Source: Asterias amurensis | Taxonomy: Eukaryota; Echinodermata; Asteroidea; Forcipulatida; Asteriidae | NCBI RefSeq assembly: GCF_032118995.1 | Contig: NC_092650.1 | Span: forward strand, 806,001-870,000 | Length of the DNA: 64,000 nucleotides | Reading direction: 5' to 3' | Part shown: positions 45,980 to 60,900 of the stretch, piece after piece | How the letters are laid out: every line of letters starts with the position of its first letter | How positions within the stretch are numbered: the first letter of the stretch is position 1 | Program-made: the position numbers and the translations under genes | The notes under the pieces: generated by a model | What the model saw: only the letters and a program-made list of their open reading frames with translations | Databases searched by the model: none | Told to the model about the DNA's origin: nothing

Positions 45980-48900
45980 ATGGCGAGAAGTACTGCTTTA
46001 CGGGACCAGCTTTTGACTTGCTTGATATTTGGAATATTGTTGAAGGTAAGCAATCATTGTATCAGTCAAAGTAAAGCAAATGTGCACTTTATACTATTAA
46101 TCTATCGTACCATAAAATTACACAATAAAAAAAAATGGCGATCGCACGGGGTCAAAGCGATTCAGCTATAAATAAAGTATCACTACGTGTGCATAAAACA
46201 GCAGAAAAGATTTGAATGAACCGAGGGAGTTCATGAAAATTACATTATTGAGAGTTGTTTATGTTTTGTCAAGTGTAAAGTGAACGAAAGTATAAATCTG
46301 AAAGGGCAGAGGTAGTTTGTTTACGAAACAACATAAAACTCGGAATCAAGCTTGATACCTGTTTTTTAATTTTTTTTTTAAATTTTTTTTATACATAAAT
46401 TGTATTTTACAACTATCCCAGAACAGTTTTTGTTCTCGTTTTGTTATTGTAAACTGTTATTTGTGGTGTGGTGTGCAGGATTGTGTATGAAGACAGTAAG
46501 TGTACGTTCGCAGTTGTCTGCTGCTAAACATCTCGATGTGAAATAATAAATAATCAAAGTCATTAATATCTAACCATAATTTTCCTAATTTTGTTTCCAA
46601 TAAAGTTTGGAGAATCAACGATCCACGAGGCTGGTCGATGTGTCATGTACAAGGAATGTACACCAGGAGAATTGAACTGCATTAACAATACATTAGCGGT
46701 GCAGCTAAGTGGACCCGACCATAAGACATTCTTAGCCCAAGTCTGCCCTCACCTCGCAGACAGTGAGAGGGTTTGCTGCGATCTAGATCAGTTGAACACA
46801 TTGAATGGATACCTCGCTCAAGTTCTAGGAGTGTTCAATCGTTGCCCGTCCTGCCAGGCCAACCTCAGAAGGTACCAGTGCGACCTGGCATGTAGCCCGG
46901 ACCAGAGTGTCTTTGTTGAGGTGGTTCCAGACTCACCAACCGCGACCGAAGTTACAAAAGTCCGACTCTATGCGACCGAGGAGTGGGCAAACGGCACCCT
47001 AAACGCCTGCCGAGATGTGTTCTTTCCTTCGGCTAACAGACCCGTCATCGACATCAACTGCAATGGGTACTCTGCTGAGCAATGCCAACCCGAGATATGG
47101 CTGGACGCAATGGGAAATCCAGCCAACCGATTCGCCAAATTCACCACTGATGCGGTGTTGACTTCTAATGTGGATATACCAGGTATGGAGCCGTTGGATT
47201 CAGTCGTAACATCATGTGCTGAGAAGGCCTCACCTGACTTACCAAGCTGTAGCTGTCAGGATTGTCGTGCAGCCTGCCCGCCTGGAATCCAGCCTACCAT
47301 CCCGCCGATTGCAGAGCCTTTCAAGGTGGCAGGAATCGACGGCTATACCTTCGCTGTAGTCGTTGGCTTCAGCGGTTTCGCAGTGCTGTTTCTAGCCGGT
47401 GTCATCGCCTACCACTGCATGCGTGACTCAGACGATCACCCCGAAATGGAAGACGGGAAACGACCATCCAAGAAACAACCACAGATCAACGAAGACGACG
47501 TGAGTTGCTTCGAGAAAATCGGGAAAGTCTACGATGATGCCGTCCGTAGTTTCTTCACCCATCTCGGTACCTATGTTGCTTACCATCCCCTAGCTGTATT
47601 GCTGATCACACTAGCCGTTGCTGTACCATGTTGCATTGGGTTTGCCTTCTCAACAGTGACCACCGACCCGGTGCAGCTATGGTCCGGTCCCAACAGCAGA
47701 GCTCGCACTGAGAGGGTGTACTTTGATGAGAAGTTTGTTCCGTTCCAGAGGACAGAGCAGCTCATCATCACAGCCAACCAAGACAAGTACAAACCAACAA
47801 AGTATACACCCTGGAACTCAGACGAACCTCTCACCTTTGGATCGGTCCTCAATATTAAAGTTCTTGAAAAGGTACGAACTTTTCCATAGTAAAAAATAAT
47901 GAAAATGTAATAACAATACACATTTTGGCACTCAATGTATGCGTCAAGGAACGAGTTGCTAATAATCCAGAGGTGCTGTATGAAAAATTAGTAAAACAAT
48001 GTCATGACAATAATTTCCCTCTCAATTATCATGAGACGAAAATTATTTTAGCATGTAAAAACATGATTTCCAAGCCATTGTTTTACTCATTTCTCAAAAA
48101 CTACAGCACTCCAGCCACTAGTATTTTAAGGTACGCTTTCTACTATCGTTATCTTCAAACTGAGTAAGTTTAGTGTAAACCTGTCGACACTGTGTTTTGT
48201 GTTACAAAAAGTACCCAAATCATTTAAGTTGGTCTGAACGCAAGAACAAAGCATACAAAATGGCTGCTACAAAATAACGTTGGTACATGAACATTGCTTA
48301 TTGAACTTTCAAAACAAATTTATCAACAAATTCAGATAAATTAATTGAGTACCATTCCTCATATAAACACAACCACCCACCAACTATATCTGACAAAATC
48401 TTTGATTAAGGCAAAGTATAACATCTATAATCTACAATCGAAGTCTATGGTCCTAGTTTTGTGAGTTCAGATAGGCATGCATGGTTATAGATAACTTCTT
48501 TCACTGCAATGTCACACACACACACACCACACGTTTCGTAATCACTCTTCAAATAAATGACTCTACAAGTTTTTGGTTTGACCAAAAGTTTGTAGAGTCA
48601 TTAATTTTCTCTACAAACTTTTGGTTAAAAACAAAAGTTTGTAGAGTCATTAATTTTAAGAGTGATTACCAAATGTATGTTACGTGTGACTTTACATAAT
48701 ATAGAAGCCTAAAATAGCTTTCGATAGTAGGCTTTTAAAGCATCTGGAGAGAACATTTCACTTCAAAGTAATGTAAAAAAGATATCAGTTTTTATGCCGC
48801 AAAAGTTGAATCTGAGAAGCGTTACTGTCTACTGTCAGAAATTAAGAGATTATTCTTCCAGCGTGTACATCGCTCTGGATTTTCGGTGATATCTAAAAGA

Positions 48901-51900
48901 AAAAAGAAACTAAAAAAAAAAACGGTCACTTTTGAAATTAAGTTTTCACATGCTAGTTTTATTGTATACATCTACATTTGCAAAGGATTTAAACAACCGA
49001 AAGGTTCCAAAAACCAAAATGTATACTTTGTCTTTAAAGGCAGTGGACACTATTGGTAATTACTCAAAATAATTATCATCACAAAACCTTTCTTGATCAC
49101 GAGTAACGGGGAGAGGTTGATAGTATAAACATTGTGAGAAACAGCTCCCTTTGAAGTAAGGTAATTTTCGAGAAAGGAGTAATTTTCCACGAATTTGATT
49201 TCGAGACCTCAAGTTTAGAATTTGAGGTCTCGAAATCAAGCATCAGAAAGCACACAACCTCGTGTGACAAGGGTGTTTTTTCTTTCATTATTATCTCGCA
49301 ACTTCGATGACCGATTGAGCTCAAATTTTCACATGTTTGTTATTTTATGCATATGTTGAGATACAGCAAGTGAGAAGACTGGTCTTTGACAACTACCAAT
49401 AGTGTCCAGTGTATTGAACAATAATGAGTAATATCTCTACCAAGCGTCAGACCCTGTTGCTTTCCTGAAACCCTATAACAGTTAGTTATACATTGCCTTT
49501 CAATTTAACAGTTTGAGAATGTTTTCATAAAGTTGTATAGTAAGACAATACCGAGAATGCATTTTTTGTTATACTTGGTAGATTCTCGAGGTCCAAAAAT
49601 ACCTTCAAAACATGGAAGTTGAGCGCCCTTTAGGGGACGGAACCAGTGAGACTATCTCCCTTGCCGATATCTGCTGGGCACCAGTTACCTTACTACCACC
49701 TCCTACAACATGCGCCATTACGAGTCCCGTACAATACTGGCAGAGTAGTAATAGGAGTCTACACCAAACAGCTACATCAGACGATGGCAGACCACAAGAC
49801 TGGCATGATCATTTCTTATACTGTGTCAGGTAAGAAAGCAAGACAATGCGCCATGACAAGACGCATCACGTCCTCTCCTCCCTCAAAACCACCCTTGCAG
49901 GAGTGTCTTAAAGGGGATGATATCATTTTTCATGTATTTGTATTTATTTTTCTATTTATGCATGTATGTGTAAACTTCAGCATTGCAAAAAAAAAAAAAA
50001 AAAAAAAAAAGCTTTCGAAAAGCTGCGACCGAAGTTGTCTCAGCCAACTTGAATGTAGCAAATATTGTAAAGCATCTTGCTGAATGACACAAACGTCATG
50101 ACCGGGACGTGAACCAACATTCCGATTAGTAAAGCACCAGGTTTTGAACTCCATGCTCACAACCACCTGGCCATACACCAGATGCCAAAAACCTTGTCGA
50201 TATGACGAGCTATGTGCCTAACACACCGGCACATTCAGTGGAACACGATACTACACAATAGTTATTGGTTTGTTTATTACATATTTCCAAAGTCCAACAA
50301 ACACTTTATCACCCCTCCATGTCGACACAATCTGGAGATACTTTCTTGTTTTCTCCTCCCGACAGGAACCCAAAGCCAACAAAATCAGAAGTCTGGGCAG
50401 TATTACCAACGATGTGCCTAACATACTGGCACATGTAACACAACAAATAATAGCTGTTGGTTTGTTTATTACATTTTCCCTAGTCCAACAAACATTTTAT
50501 CACCCCTCCATGTCGACACACTGGAGATACAATCTTGTTTTCTCCTCCCAACAGGAACCCACTGGCTCTAGCTGATGGGACTAATCTTGCCCTGCCTCTC
50601 GGGTGTGTATCAGAGTTCCTGGGGCCAAGCTATCCCTTCATTGTGCTTGGTGGATTTAACGTCACTGATGAAGGTAAGTTTCCTATACGGTCGTCATAAA
50701 AGACGGTTGATTTAATGGTTATTTATTCACAAGACCGAATTTAGAAGTCTGAATTCACACAAAAAAGTCTGACATTTATCATCTCTTAATAATTGAGCAT
50801 CTTCGAAGACTTCTATCCTTCATACCTATATTGTGATCATGGATTATTTTTCAATTACCAAATTGAATCGTCTGGATAACTCGTAATATCGAAAACATCA
50901 AAACACAGAGAGCAACCCTTGATCGAGACAAGTCCAGTTGGGCAGTCAGGTTGGCTCAGTGGCTTCTCTCCATTCCTTTCGCCTCCGTGTACCCCCGGTT
51001 CGATACCCGGACCGGAGCCTTACATGATTGGGTTTTTAGTCTCTTCTGGCTGCATGGGTGTTCCCTTTAGGGGTTTTCCCTCCAAAGTCTAAGACTGAAA
51101 TTCCTTCATTGACTTCTCTACAAAAACTTGGTGTGATGTTTCCATTAGAATGATTTGCCGACTAAATAACTCAGATGCAGAGAACCCTAGAAAACATTTC
51201 CACTCCTTAACGGATGTTAAATTTGCATCGGGGAAAAAAATATTCATTTTGGTTTTTCCCAAATTTACCGATTTGTGTTAGCAATGTAAGCTCATCACCT
51301 TCCGGTCCAGAGTTCTGTGGAAAAAAAATCACACAGGCATACTTCTCGGGTTGGGTTCAAACCCACGAACTTTGCAATTCTAGAGCAGTGTCTAAGCCAA
51401 CTAGACTCTTATTTCCTCTTGTTGATGCTAAACAGGTGAGCCGTTGTACCACACTGCCGAAGCAGTCATGGTCACCTTTGCCGTTAATAATTACCGTGAT
51501 GATGAAGAGGATCTTCAATTCAAGAGATCTCTAGCTTGGGAATCAGCCGCCATCGAATACGTCGAGAAATACTTGGAAGAAAATGATGACTTGGTTATCA
51601 GATATATGATGGAGGTGGGTCTTGAAAAGTTTGTTTCTCTTACTCAATAAGAAATATACTCTTGAACGCATTCTCCTGAAGACGATCAGATCATACTGAT
51701 CGAAGTGTATACATGTAGTTGGTTCTGAAAAGAACCGGTGCACTGGTTCGTTTAAGAAACACCACAACTCAAAAGAGATTTGCACATCAGTAGAATACAA
51801 TTTTAACATAACCTCCAGGAATTTCCTTTATTTTTTAACAGCATAATAAATAAAGTTATGACTTTAGTGGATCAAGACAACTTCACATTAAATGCTAATG

Positions 51901-54900
51901 ATAGTGCTTTTTTCTTGACATTGGTTAAAGTTGTTAAACACTAATTGATATCAACAAATCCTCAAAATTACAGATAACATTTCTGAGTCACAGATGAGAA
52001 AAGTAAAAGGTTGACAATTATCTTTTTTCCCGTCTTAATTCCAAATGGGTCAAATATTGTGAACCGGAATGGTTGCACTTGACTCAAACTTTAAAGATGT
52101 CTTATTTATTTATCTGTTGTCTAGCGTTCCATTGAAGATGCCTTGATTGAAAGCAGTGAGGCAGATATACTGACTATCATCATCAGCTACTTGGTCATCT
52201 TTGCTTACATCGCGGTGGCTTTAGGAGAATTCAGCAGTCTTAAACGCATCCTGGTAAGATCAGTGCACATCAAACAGCACATTCAGTGCCAATAACGGGA
52301 TGATTATGAAACAAGAAGAAATGCTCAGGAAAACCCCCAAATGGGGGGAAACCAACGCATCCAGGGACCACAGAGGTGGAAGTAGTCAATCATTAATCAT
52401 GATTTACTGATTTCACAACACAGTACAAAAAACGACAATGGAACAATTTCACAATGTCTTGACTAAAATATATATTTCACAAGGCATTAAGACAAAATTG
52501 CATTATTGTTAAGAGTTATCATTGAGTACTGTATACAATTCTTACAGACAATCCGTGTAAGGGTAAAACCAAATAAGATAATGGTTATTATTTGCAACAG
52601 CTGGTAGGGTAAGACACTGCTCTAGAATTGCAAAGGTCGTGGGTTCGAATCCCACCATAGTCATACGCCGGCGATTTTTTCCACAGAGCTAGGTTAAGCA
52701 CTGAGTACAGTGATAACACACAGGCAGTGTAAGGCTAAAACCAAAACTAATATTCTTTATCCAGGATGCAAATTTCTAATCTATTATGTTTTTTATTATG
52801 GTTATGATTATTAAGATTATTATTATGATCATGATTAATATTATGATTATGATTATGATTATGATTATTTCTAGATTGACTCTAAAGTGACTCTTGGCTT
52901 AGGAGGCATCGTAGTGATTCTGCTCTCAGTCTTTATGTCTATGGGTATCTATGGATATCTTGGTGTGGCTACAACACTTATCATTATTGAGGTGGTGCCA
53001 TTCCTTATGCTTGCTGTGGGTGCTGATAACATCTTCATTTTAGTCTTGGAATATCAGGTGAGAACATTATGGACATAACTTTTAGTAAAAAAACGTCAGG
53101 CCATTGAAAACCTCAAATATATGTAAAACCTAAGATTTTGCACGAGTTACTGGCCATCAAGAAAGACTCTGCTAGGGTCGAAACGACAGGCCAAACTTGT
53201 TTTTGTAATTGCACCATAGGCCCTTGTGGTAAGTAAGCAGTTTGCAACAGCTAATTCTATTTTCGTATTTACCCTTTCACATCCTAACAACTGCTGATTT
53301 GTTTTAAAGTAGAAAATGTGTATTTGAAAGTTCAATGAGCATTTCCAAGAAACAAACAAAAAAGTTCTTAGTTGATTTGTCATTCTCAAAAGAGTAACCA
53401 AAAACATCATTTCCTGAAGACGAGCAGAGTATACTGTTCAAAACGTCAAGACCACGCCAGGTCTTTTCAGAGCCAACACTCCAACAAAAGAGCTTCAAAC
53501 ACGGTTGTACCCAAAAGTTTACTATTATTTATGATTTCTTCTTATTTATCCACACCTCAAAGCTTCAAACAATACTTATCATTACAGTTGATAACATTTG
53601 TGAAAGCTTTATAACATGAAAGTTTGGTGTCTGATTTGCAGCGTGATGTGAGACAGCCTGGGGAGTCCAGAGAGCAACAGATTGGCCGAGTCTTGGGCAA
53701 GGTGGCTCCAGGAATGCTTATGTGTGGGCTGTCAGAATCCATTTCTTTCTTTCTAGGTAATACTATAGGTTTGACATTTTTAAACTACTTCAGTCCCATG
53801 CCTTGAACTTTGTTCAAGAAGGGGCACAGCCATTTTCAGGCACAGTCCGGCACACTCCTGAAGATGATCAGAGCGTCTTTATCGAAATGTAGAGTTGTTA
53901 AAAACTGGTTCTGGTAGACCCCACACAACTCAAAAGAGATTTAGAGATGTGGCTATCAAAAACCTTACTTAAGAGGAACAGGCATAAATGAAAAAAATAA
54001 AAACCAACCAATAATCTGTGACATGAAAATGAATTGTGAGACATTGGACTCATTTTTCATAATAATGGGCTTGCCTTAATTCTTACTTCTTTTTCCTCTA
54101 TCCTTGCTGGCAGGAGCTTTAACTGACGTACCAGCCGTGCAGACGTTTGCACTATGTGCAGGCCTGGCTGTTCTCATTGACTTCCTTCTTCAAATAACTG
54201 CCTTTGTAGCTCTCCTCTCTCTGGATCTGGCAAGACAAGAAGTAAGACAAGACAAGTTGAGACCAAATTAAGAATTCACTTCGTGATACTGAAGTTGTCA
54301 CGATCTACTAAAAGCTAAAGTAGTAGTCCTAGCCAATGTCCTGTCTTCCCCCAAGGCAGAAGTTGTTAAGCAAGACAGTTCTTTTTAGAACTGAGTAATC
54401 TCCCGAATTATATTCTATGACAGTAGAATATAAAGCTAGACCTAGTTCCAAACAACAAAATCTACAAAGCAAAATAGATGAAAGGTGTCACCACAAACCA
54501 AATACAAATTGCTGTTTCAGTAAAAGTTTTAAAGTAGAGCTCTATAGATAAATACTATACTAAATACTGCACTAATTTTGCACAGAATTTATTTAAAGAT
54601 TAATCATTTCTGAATGTTCTTCTTAAAGAGTGGCCGAGTTGATGTAGTCTGCTGTACTCCTCCATGTCCATGTGGAAAGGGAAAGATTGTTCGTCATCCT
54701 GGATTCATTCAAATCTTCTTCAAGAAATTTTACTCTCATCTCCTACTCAACAAATGGGTCAAGCCATTTGTGGTAAGAAGTAACTTCACTTCAAGTATTT
54801 TTTCTTTTTACAATAAGACTGAGATACTAACACAGGCCTGCTAATTCACAATGCCCCCTGGTCATCGCCTTTGTGCCCTTGAAATGCTAGAGTAGAAATT

Positions 54901-57900
54901 TACAATTTCCTCATAGGATGCCCTTTACCAAGGAGAAAATGCCATGGTGCTATTGCCCTATCAAAAACGAAGCATATAGACCTGTTAACAATAATAATAA
55001 CAGAGGCTTCTTATTAAAGCACTCATATCCGTCATCCAGTGACGCTCAAGGTACTTCAAAATTCAGTATTTTTCTTGCAAGGTATGTGGAGCTACGTTTT
55101 TGCAGCATGGTGTAATTCCTTAACAAACCTCTTTGTTTTTAATTACTGAATGGGGAGTCTAGGACTGTTACTTTAAATACAAAACAAACTTCAAAAGTTT
55201 ACTTGAATAATGGTTGCAATTTCTCATTGGTGGGCATCTTGTGAAAATAATATTTTTGATATAAGTTGAGAATGTTTATTTTTTTCTTGAAACTTGCCTT
55301 AACAATAAATATAACTATTTGTTATTACAGTTCCTTGGATTTATACTATTGTTTTTGATCTGTGGGTTACTAACTCTGAGGCTACCTGTCGGCTTAGAAC
55401 AACGAATCCCTGTACCTGATGTAAGTTTGTTGAAAATACTACAGTCACTTTCATATCATTTTTTAAGTAAACTTTTGTCAATCTTTGTCAGGGTTGTCTT
55501 TGTGTGCTGTCCCCTCTTTCGTCCCATTTCCTGTCCTTACCCAATCTACCCTCATCTCTCATTTTTTCTTCACATGTTCCTTGTTGTATCCAAACCTTCT
55601 TCACATGTTCCTTGTTGTATCCAAACCTTATGTCAGTCATCTTCAATCAGGTCCAGTGCTTTAATTGCTATTTAGCCTGTAGGCCTACAGGTAGTTCTGT
55701 AAAACATGTTTAATTTTTCCTGTAGCTAAACTTTTGTCTGCAAGTAAATACTTTCTTTTCTTTATGAAATGACCGAATAAATCATAATAATAATTTCAAT
55801 TTCTACTTTCACAGAACCATTATCTGTTAGATTATTTTGACTATGTGGAGAAGTACCTCTCAGTCGGACCACCGGTATATTTTGTTGTCAAATTCGGGGA
55901 CATGGATGTTGCGAATAAGGTAGAGCATCAGAATCTCCTATGTGGCAGTGCAGGATGTGATATGCAATCATTATCTCAACAGGTCTTCCGAGCCTCTAAC
56001 ATCAAAGAATAGTAAGTCTTCTTGACCTAAACCCTTTTTTCGGTCTGTTGTTGAGATTTTCCTTCTCTGGCCAGCCACACTAGAAGGCTGGCCTTTTCAC
56101 AAGTCTACTTCTATGTCATTAACAACTATTACTTGGGTCATCCACAAATTACATTTTCAACATTGGCACTTACATTAGGTTTCAATACAAGGCGAAGAAG
56201 AAATTTACTAGTACCTAGTGACTATTTTATTGTTTAAAACAAACAATTTGTAATTAATTCTTGTGTTTTTAAAATGTAATATTTTTGTTTGTAATTAGTA
56301 TCGAGTTGAATGTTTTAAGTGCACACATAGAAAACAATTTTCACTTTTTACTTAAAAACTGTGATGAAAGAAATAAATTTAATTGAATTGAAATGAATTA
56401 GTATTTATCAAGTTTGACCACATGAAGAGAGTTTTATCGAAACTTTTAAGTAACTTGAACTAATATTTAAAATATTGAAATGTGCATGAAATGTTTCAGT
56501 ACTCGAATATCTACTCCCCCGACATCTTGGATCGATGACTACTTTGATTGGCTAACTCCTAGCACATTGGAAAACTCTTGCTGTAAAGTATATGAACAAC
56601 ATCCAGAAGACTTCTGTAATTTTGGTAAGAACAATTACATTTTATTCCACTTTCACCATTTAAAGACACTGGACACCTTTGGTAATTGTTAAAGACCAGT
56701 CTTCTCACTTGGTGTATCTCAACATATGCACAACATAACAAACCTGTGAAAGCTTGAACTCAATTGGTCGTTTAAGTTGTGCGATAATAATGGAAGAAAA
56801 AACACCCTTGTCACTTCCTCATAGTGCCCTTTACCAAGAAGAAACTGCCTTGGTGCCCTTGCCCTTTAAAAAAGAAGCATACAGGCCTGATATAACAAAG
56901 TTGTTGCAGCCAATAAAGTCAAACTTTGCAAAACACACTTTCTTTGGTTCTGAATTTCAGATCCCTGGGAGACTTGTGAAACCTGCGTCCCACTAAGCCA
57001 GAAAGGAGAGCGTCCAGTTGGAGAAGTCTTTGAAAAGTTTCTTCCCGAATTTATCAATCATAATCCAGGAATATCCTGCCCAAAAGGGTGAGTAAAAGTT
57101 AGATTGATATGGCCTATGTTTATTCGTTGTAGTGGGTTTTTTAGTTGTTAGTCTTTTGGTGGTGTAAAGTCAGAACATCATTTATGACTGCCCAGACTTC
57201 AGACAACCAAAAAGCGAGCAGGGAAGACCTCGATGAGGATACCATCAAGTTGCTTGAAGTCACTAAATTACCAATTTAATTGCGTTCAATGTTCACCTTG
57301 GTCCAAAGATCAAATGAAACAAGAAGAAGTTGCTATTTATATCCTTATTATTTGTTTTTATTTTTGCAAAGTGTCAGCTTGTGGTGAACCTCTAGCTATG
57401 AATGGCATGATGTGTGAAATAAGTTACGTAGCTGTGACATCAATCAAATACAACATCTCTTTAAAAACAATAACTTGTTTCTTAAAATGTTAACACAAAT
57501 GTTGTTTTGTTTCTTTCAAACAGTGGAAGACCGTCTTACCATGATGCACTGCACTTCACAAATGATTCTCAAACACGATTGGATGGTATGTTAGGCTCGA
57601 ATACAAAAACAACCAATTAAACTTGTTCATAAAACTTTCTAATTTGCACCTCCATCTGCTCTCGGAAACTAGAACAGTTTTCTCTCAAGGCAGAATCTCC
57701 GGGGACACATTTCCCTATGACACTTCCACTTTATAAGAGTTCATTATCATCTCCTGAACAATCCGATAAATCTACTCCGCGGCAGTAAAATATAGAAAGA
57801 CAGTTCTCTCAAGAACAAACTCTACCTGGCAAGTAGATACACATATGGTGTAACCGCATATATTCATTATCATAATTATAAAACCCTACTGTACTTTGTG

Positions 57901-60900
57901 CATTTTCCAGCTTCGTATTTCTTCTCCTTTCACACCGTCTTGACCAAGTCTGAACAGTTTACTGCAGCTTGTAGAGAATCTCGCGTTATTGCTGCCCAGG
58001 TCAAGGCAGACTTACAGATGAAGAATCCAGACCTTGGGGACGACTTTGATGTATTCTCATACAGGTTAGTTAAAGGCAAAACCCTTGGGTTTGGGAACTC
58101 TGTGATTGTTTTTACCCTATATAAGTGTACATGTATACAGTACAGATACAAATTTAGTAGGCGCCTCACGATAGATTCAACGCGATAGAAATAGCCTTCT
58201 GGCGTATATTGTACAATAAAACCAACATGTGAACATTTCAAAAGGTGGTCAAGATTGTGAGATATCGCTGAAAATCCGGAGCCAATATGTCCAGCAACAT
58301 GAGCAAGGAAGAATTATCCCCGATGAATACCAGTACACAAACTGACTGCAAGTCAAATTTTAGGGCATAAAATACTGAGGCAAAGGACACTTCCATTGGA
58401 TAATTTCAAGTCGATGAGAAATTTTTGAAAGGGCACAAAGGCCAAGACCAGGGCAGCAGTTGTCCGTCCAGTTATTCAAGGTCTGCCATATCACTAGACC
58501 ACTAAACTAGCCTGAGCACAGTTTCATAAAGCTGTTTAGCAGAAAAAACTGATCGACAAAATTCTTTGCTAAGCAAAAATTGAGACGGACACCAGTCACA
58601 ACAATGTAAAACTTAAGGCCGGTAACCTGTTTCTGTTAAGCAATACTTTTCTGTGCTTAGCAAGAAATTGGGCACAGGGGTTATTCTAGCCTGCTTAGTT
58701 ACTAGACCACTAATCTAGCCTGGTTTCAAAAGGCCTTTTTTCAATCTTACATTTATATATTTTCAGCTTCTTCTATGTTTACTACGAGCAGTACATTGAT
58801 CTGGTTCAGAAGGCTATAACTAATATCTCGATAGCCCTAGTGCCAATCTTCCTTGTCAGTTTCTTCATGTTGGGCTTTGATGTCATCTCAGCTTTCTTCA
58901 TTCTGTTGAACATCATTATGATTGTTGTAGATACACTTGGCTTTATGTACCTGTGGGGTGTAGACTTCAATGCTATATCTCTAGTCAACCTTACAATGGT
59001 GAGTTACAACTTTAGTTGTTGTGGAAAGGGTTGAGACAGGGGGAGGGGCCGACAATAAAGGGCGAGAAGATCAACAAAACTATTCATGTTTAGTTATGAA
59101 ATATGAGGCCAACAATGATGAAGTGCAGCTTTAGGCAGTCTCCTGACGATGACTAAAGCAAGCTAGTCGAAACGTTGAGACCAATTCAGAACTGACTCTG
59201 CGGCAGTACTGGTAATTATCCTATAAGCTAAAGTTGTAGTCCAGTTTAATTTCTATACCATCCGCCCTGGTAATAGTTAAAAGCAGGACAGTTCTTTTCA
59301 GAACTGAGAAGTCTCCCGAACCTCCGTTTATCTACTCCGCGGCAGTAGAATAAAGCAAGACAGTTCTCTAAGAACAACTCTACCTGGCAAGTAGATACAC
59401 ACATGGTGTTACCGCAAACCAAGTATACAGCTTTAGGCATGCTGCCAGGTTTTCAAAATGTTCGTTTTTGCCATGCAATAAGTTGAATTGACTGTGCGTT
59501 TTCTTGATGACTATTGATACTCCTTATCATAAGCTATGTCTGAGGTCAATACACAGTGGAAAATTTTAATTTATTCTGGGAGAAATCTGTGCTGGGCGAT
59601 ACAACTTTGAGTTCTGGGCAGACCTGGCCAGCACTACCAACCGTGGCTACAACACTGGGCCAACAATAAATTAAAAATATAGTAAACCTCATCAGTTAAA
59701 TCTATTGTTCATGTTTAGACCGTGCTAAAGATGTATTTTTATGTTTCTTTACAATTCAGGCTATAGGTATGTCAGTGGAGTTTGTGTCACACACAACCCG
59801 TACATTCCGGATGTGTACAAAACCAACGAGGAACGAAAGGGCAAAGTATGCCCTCTACCATACTGGAAGTGCCGTAAGTAAACAACCAAAATATTTCTCC
59901 CTTTCTAAAGATACAAAAGAGTATTGCTCCTCAGCGATCATTGAGTGGCTTGTCGTGGCTGAGCAGATAAGAACACCAAACTCAAACTCTGGTGTTTCTC
60001 AGCAGAATGTGGGTTCGAGTCCCGGTCCTGACACTTGTGTCCTTAATCAAGACCCTTAACAATTATTGCTACATACTTCCGATGGGACAAAATCCGTAGG
60101 TCCTGTGTGTTGTGTAATGCACATAAAAGAACCCAGTGCAGTTAGCGAAAAGAGAAGGGGTTTGCCCGAGGTTCCTGGTCTGATCAGCAGCATATTGTAC
60201 CAAAGCACCCTATAAACCATTATATGGTGCTACATACTTCAAAACATAGCTCCACATACCTCGCAGGGAACAAACTTACCACTTTAAAACACCCCTAGGG
60301 GTGTATTAAAGCGCTAGATAAGAACCTAGTATTACTACTGCAAATTTAATCCCTCCAATCCTCAAAAAACAGGTCCTGAGTGGAGTTGCTATGACCAATC
60401 TACCAGGTACCATCGTCTTAGTCTTTGCTACATCACAGCTGTTTGAGATCTTCTACTTCAGGATGTTCCTTATCATCACACTGCTCGGCACTGCACATGG
60501 AATCATCTTCCTACCAGTCCTTCTCAGTTACTTTGGTGAGTAAGCCTAGATTCAAGAGGTTGTGGGTTCGAATCCCACCCAAGTAGTATGCCTGTAATGT
60601 TTGTTACATAACTCAGGGTACAGTGTTTACACAGTTACTTTGGTGTGTAAGCCTAAACAAGATTGGCAAAGGTCATGGGTTTGAATCCCAAACTGATTTT
60701 GCTTCAAATTTAAAACCTATCCGGATGTGTGTCACAGGTCTGAGCGTGAACAACCAAACAGATTTACAGATTGTTTTCTCTTGTTTTCTTGTACAGGGCC
60801 AGGCATAAATAAGGCACAACTTCTGATTGAGCAACAGGAAGATAAGAAAGCCCTGCTTGCCAATGGCTCCAAACAACACGAAGCCAATGGCACTAACCCC

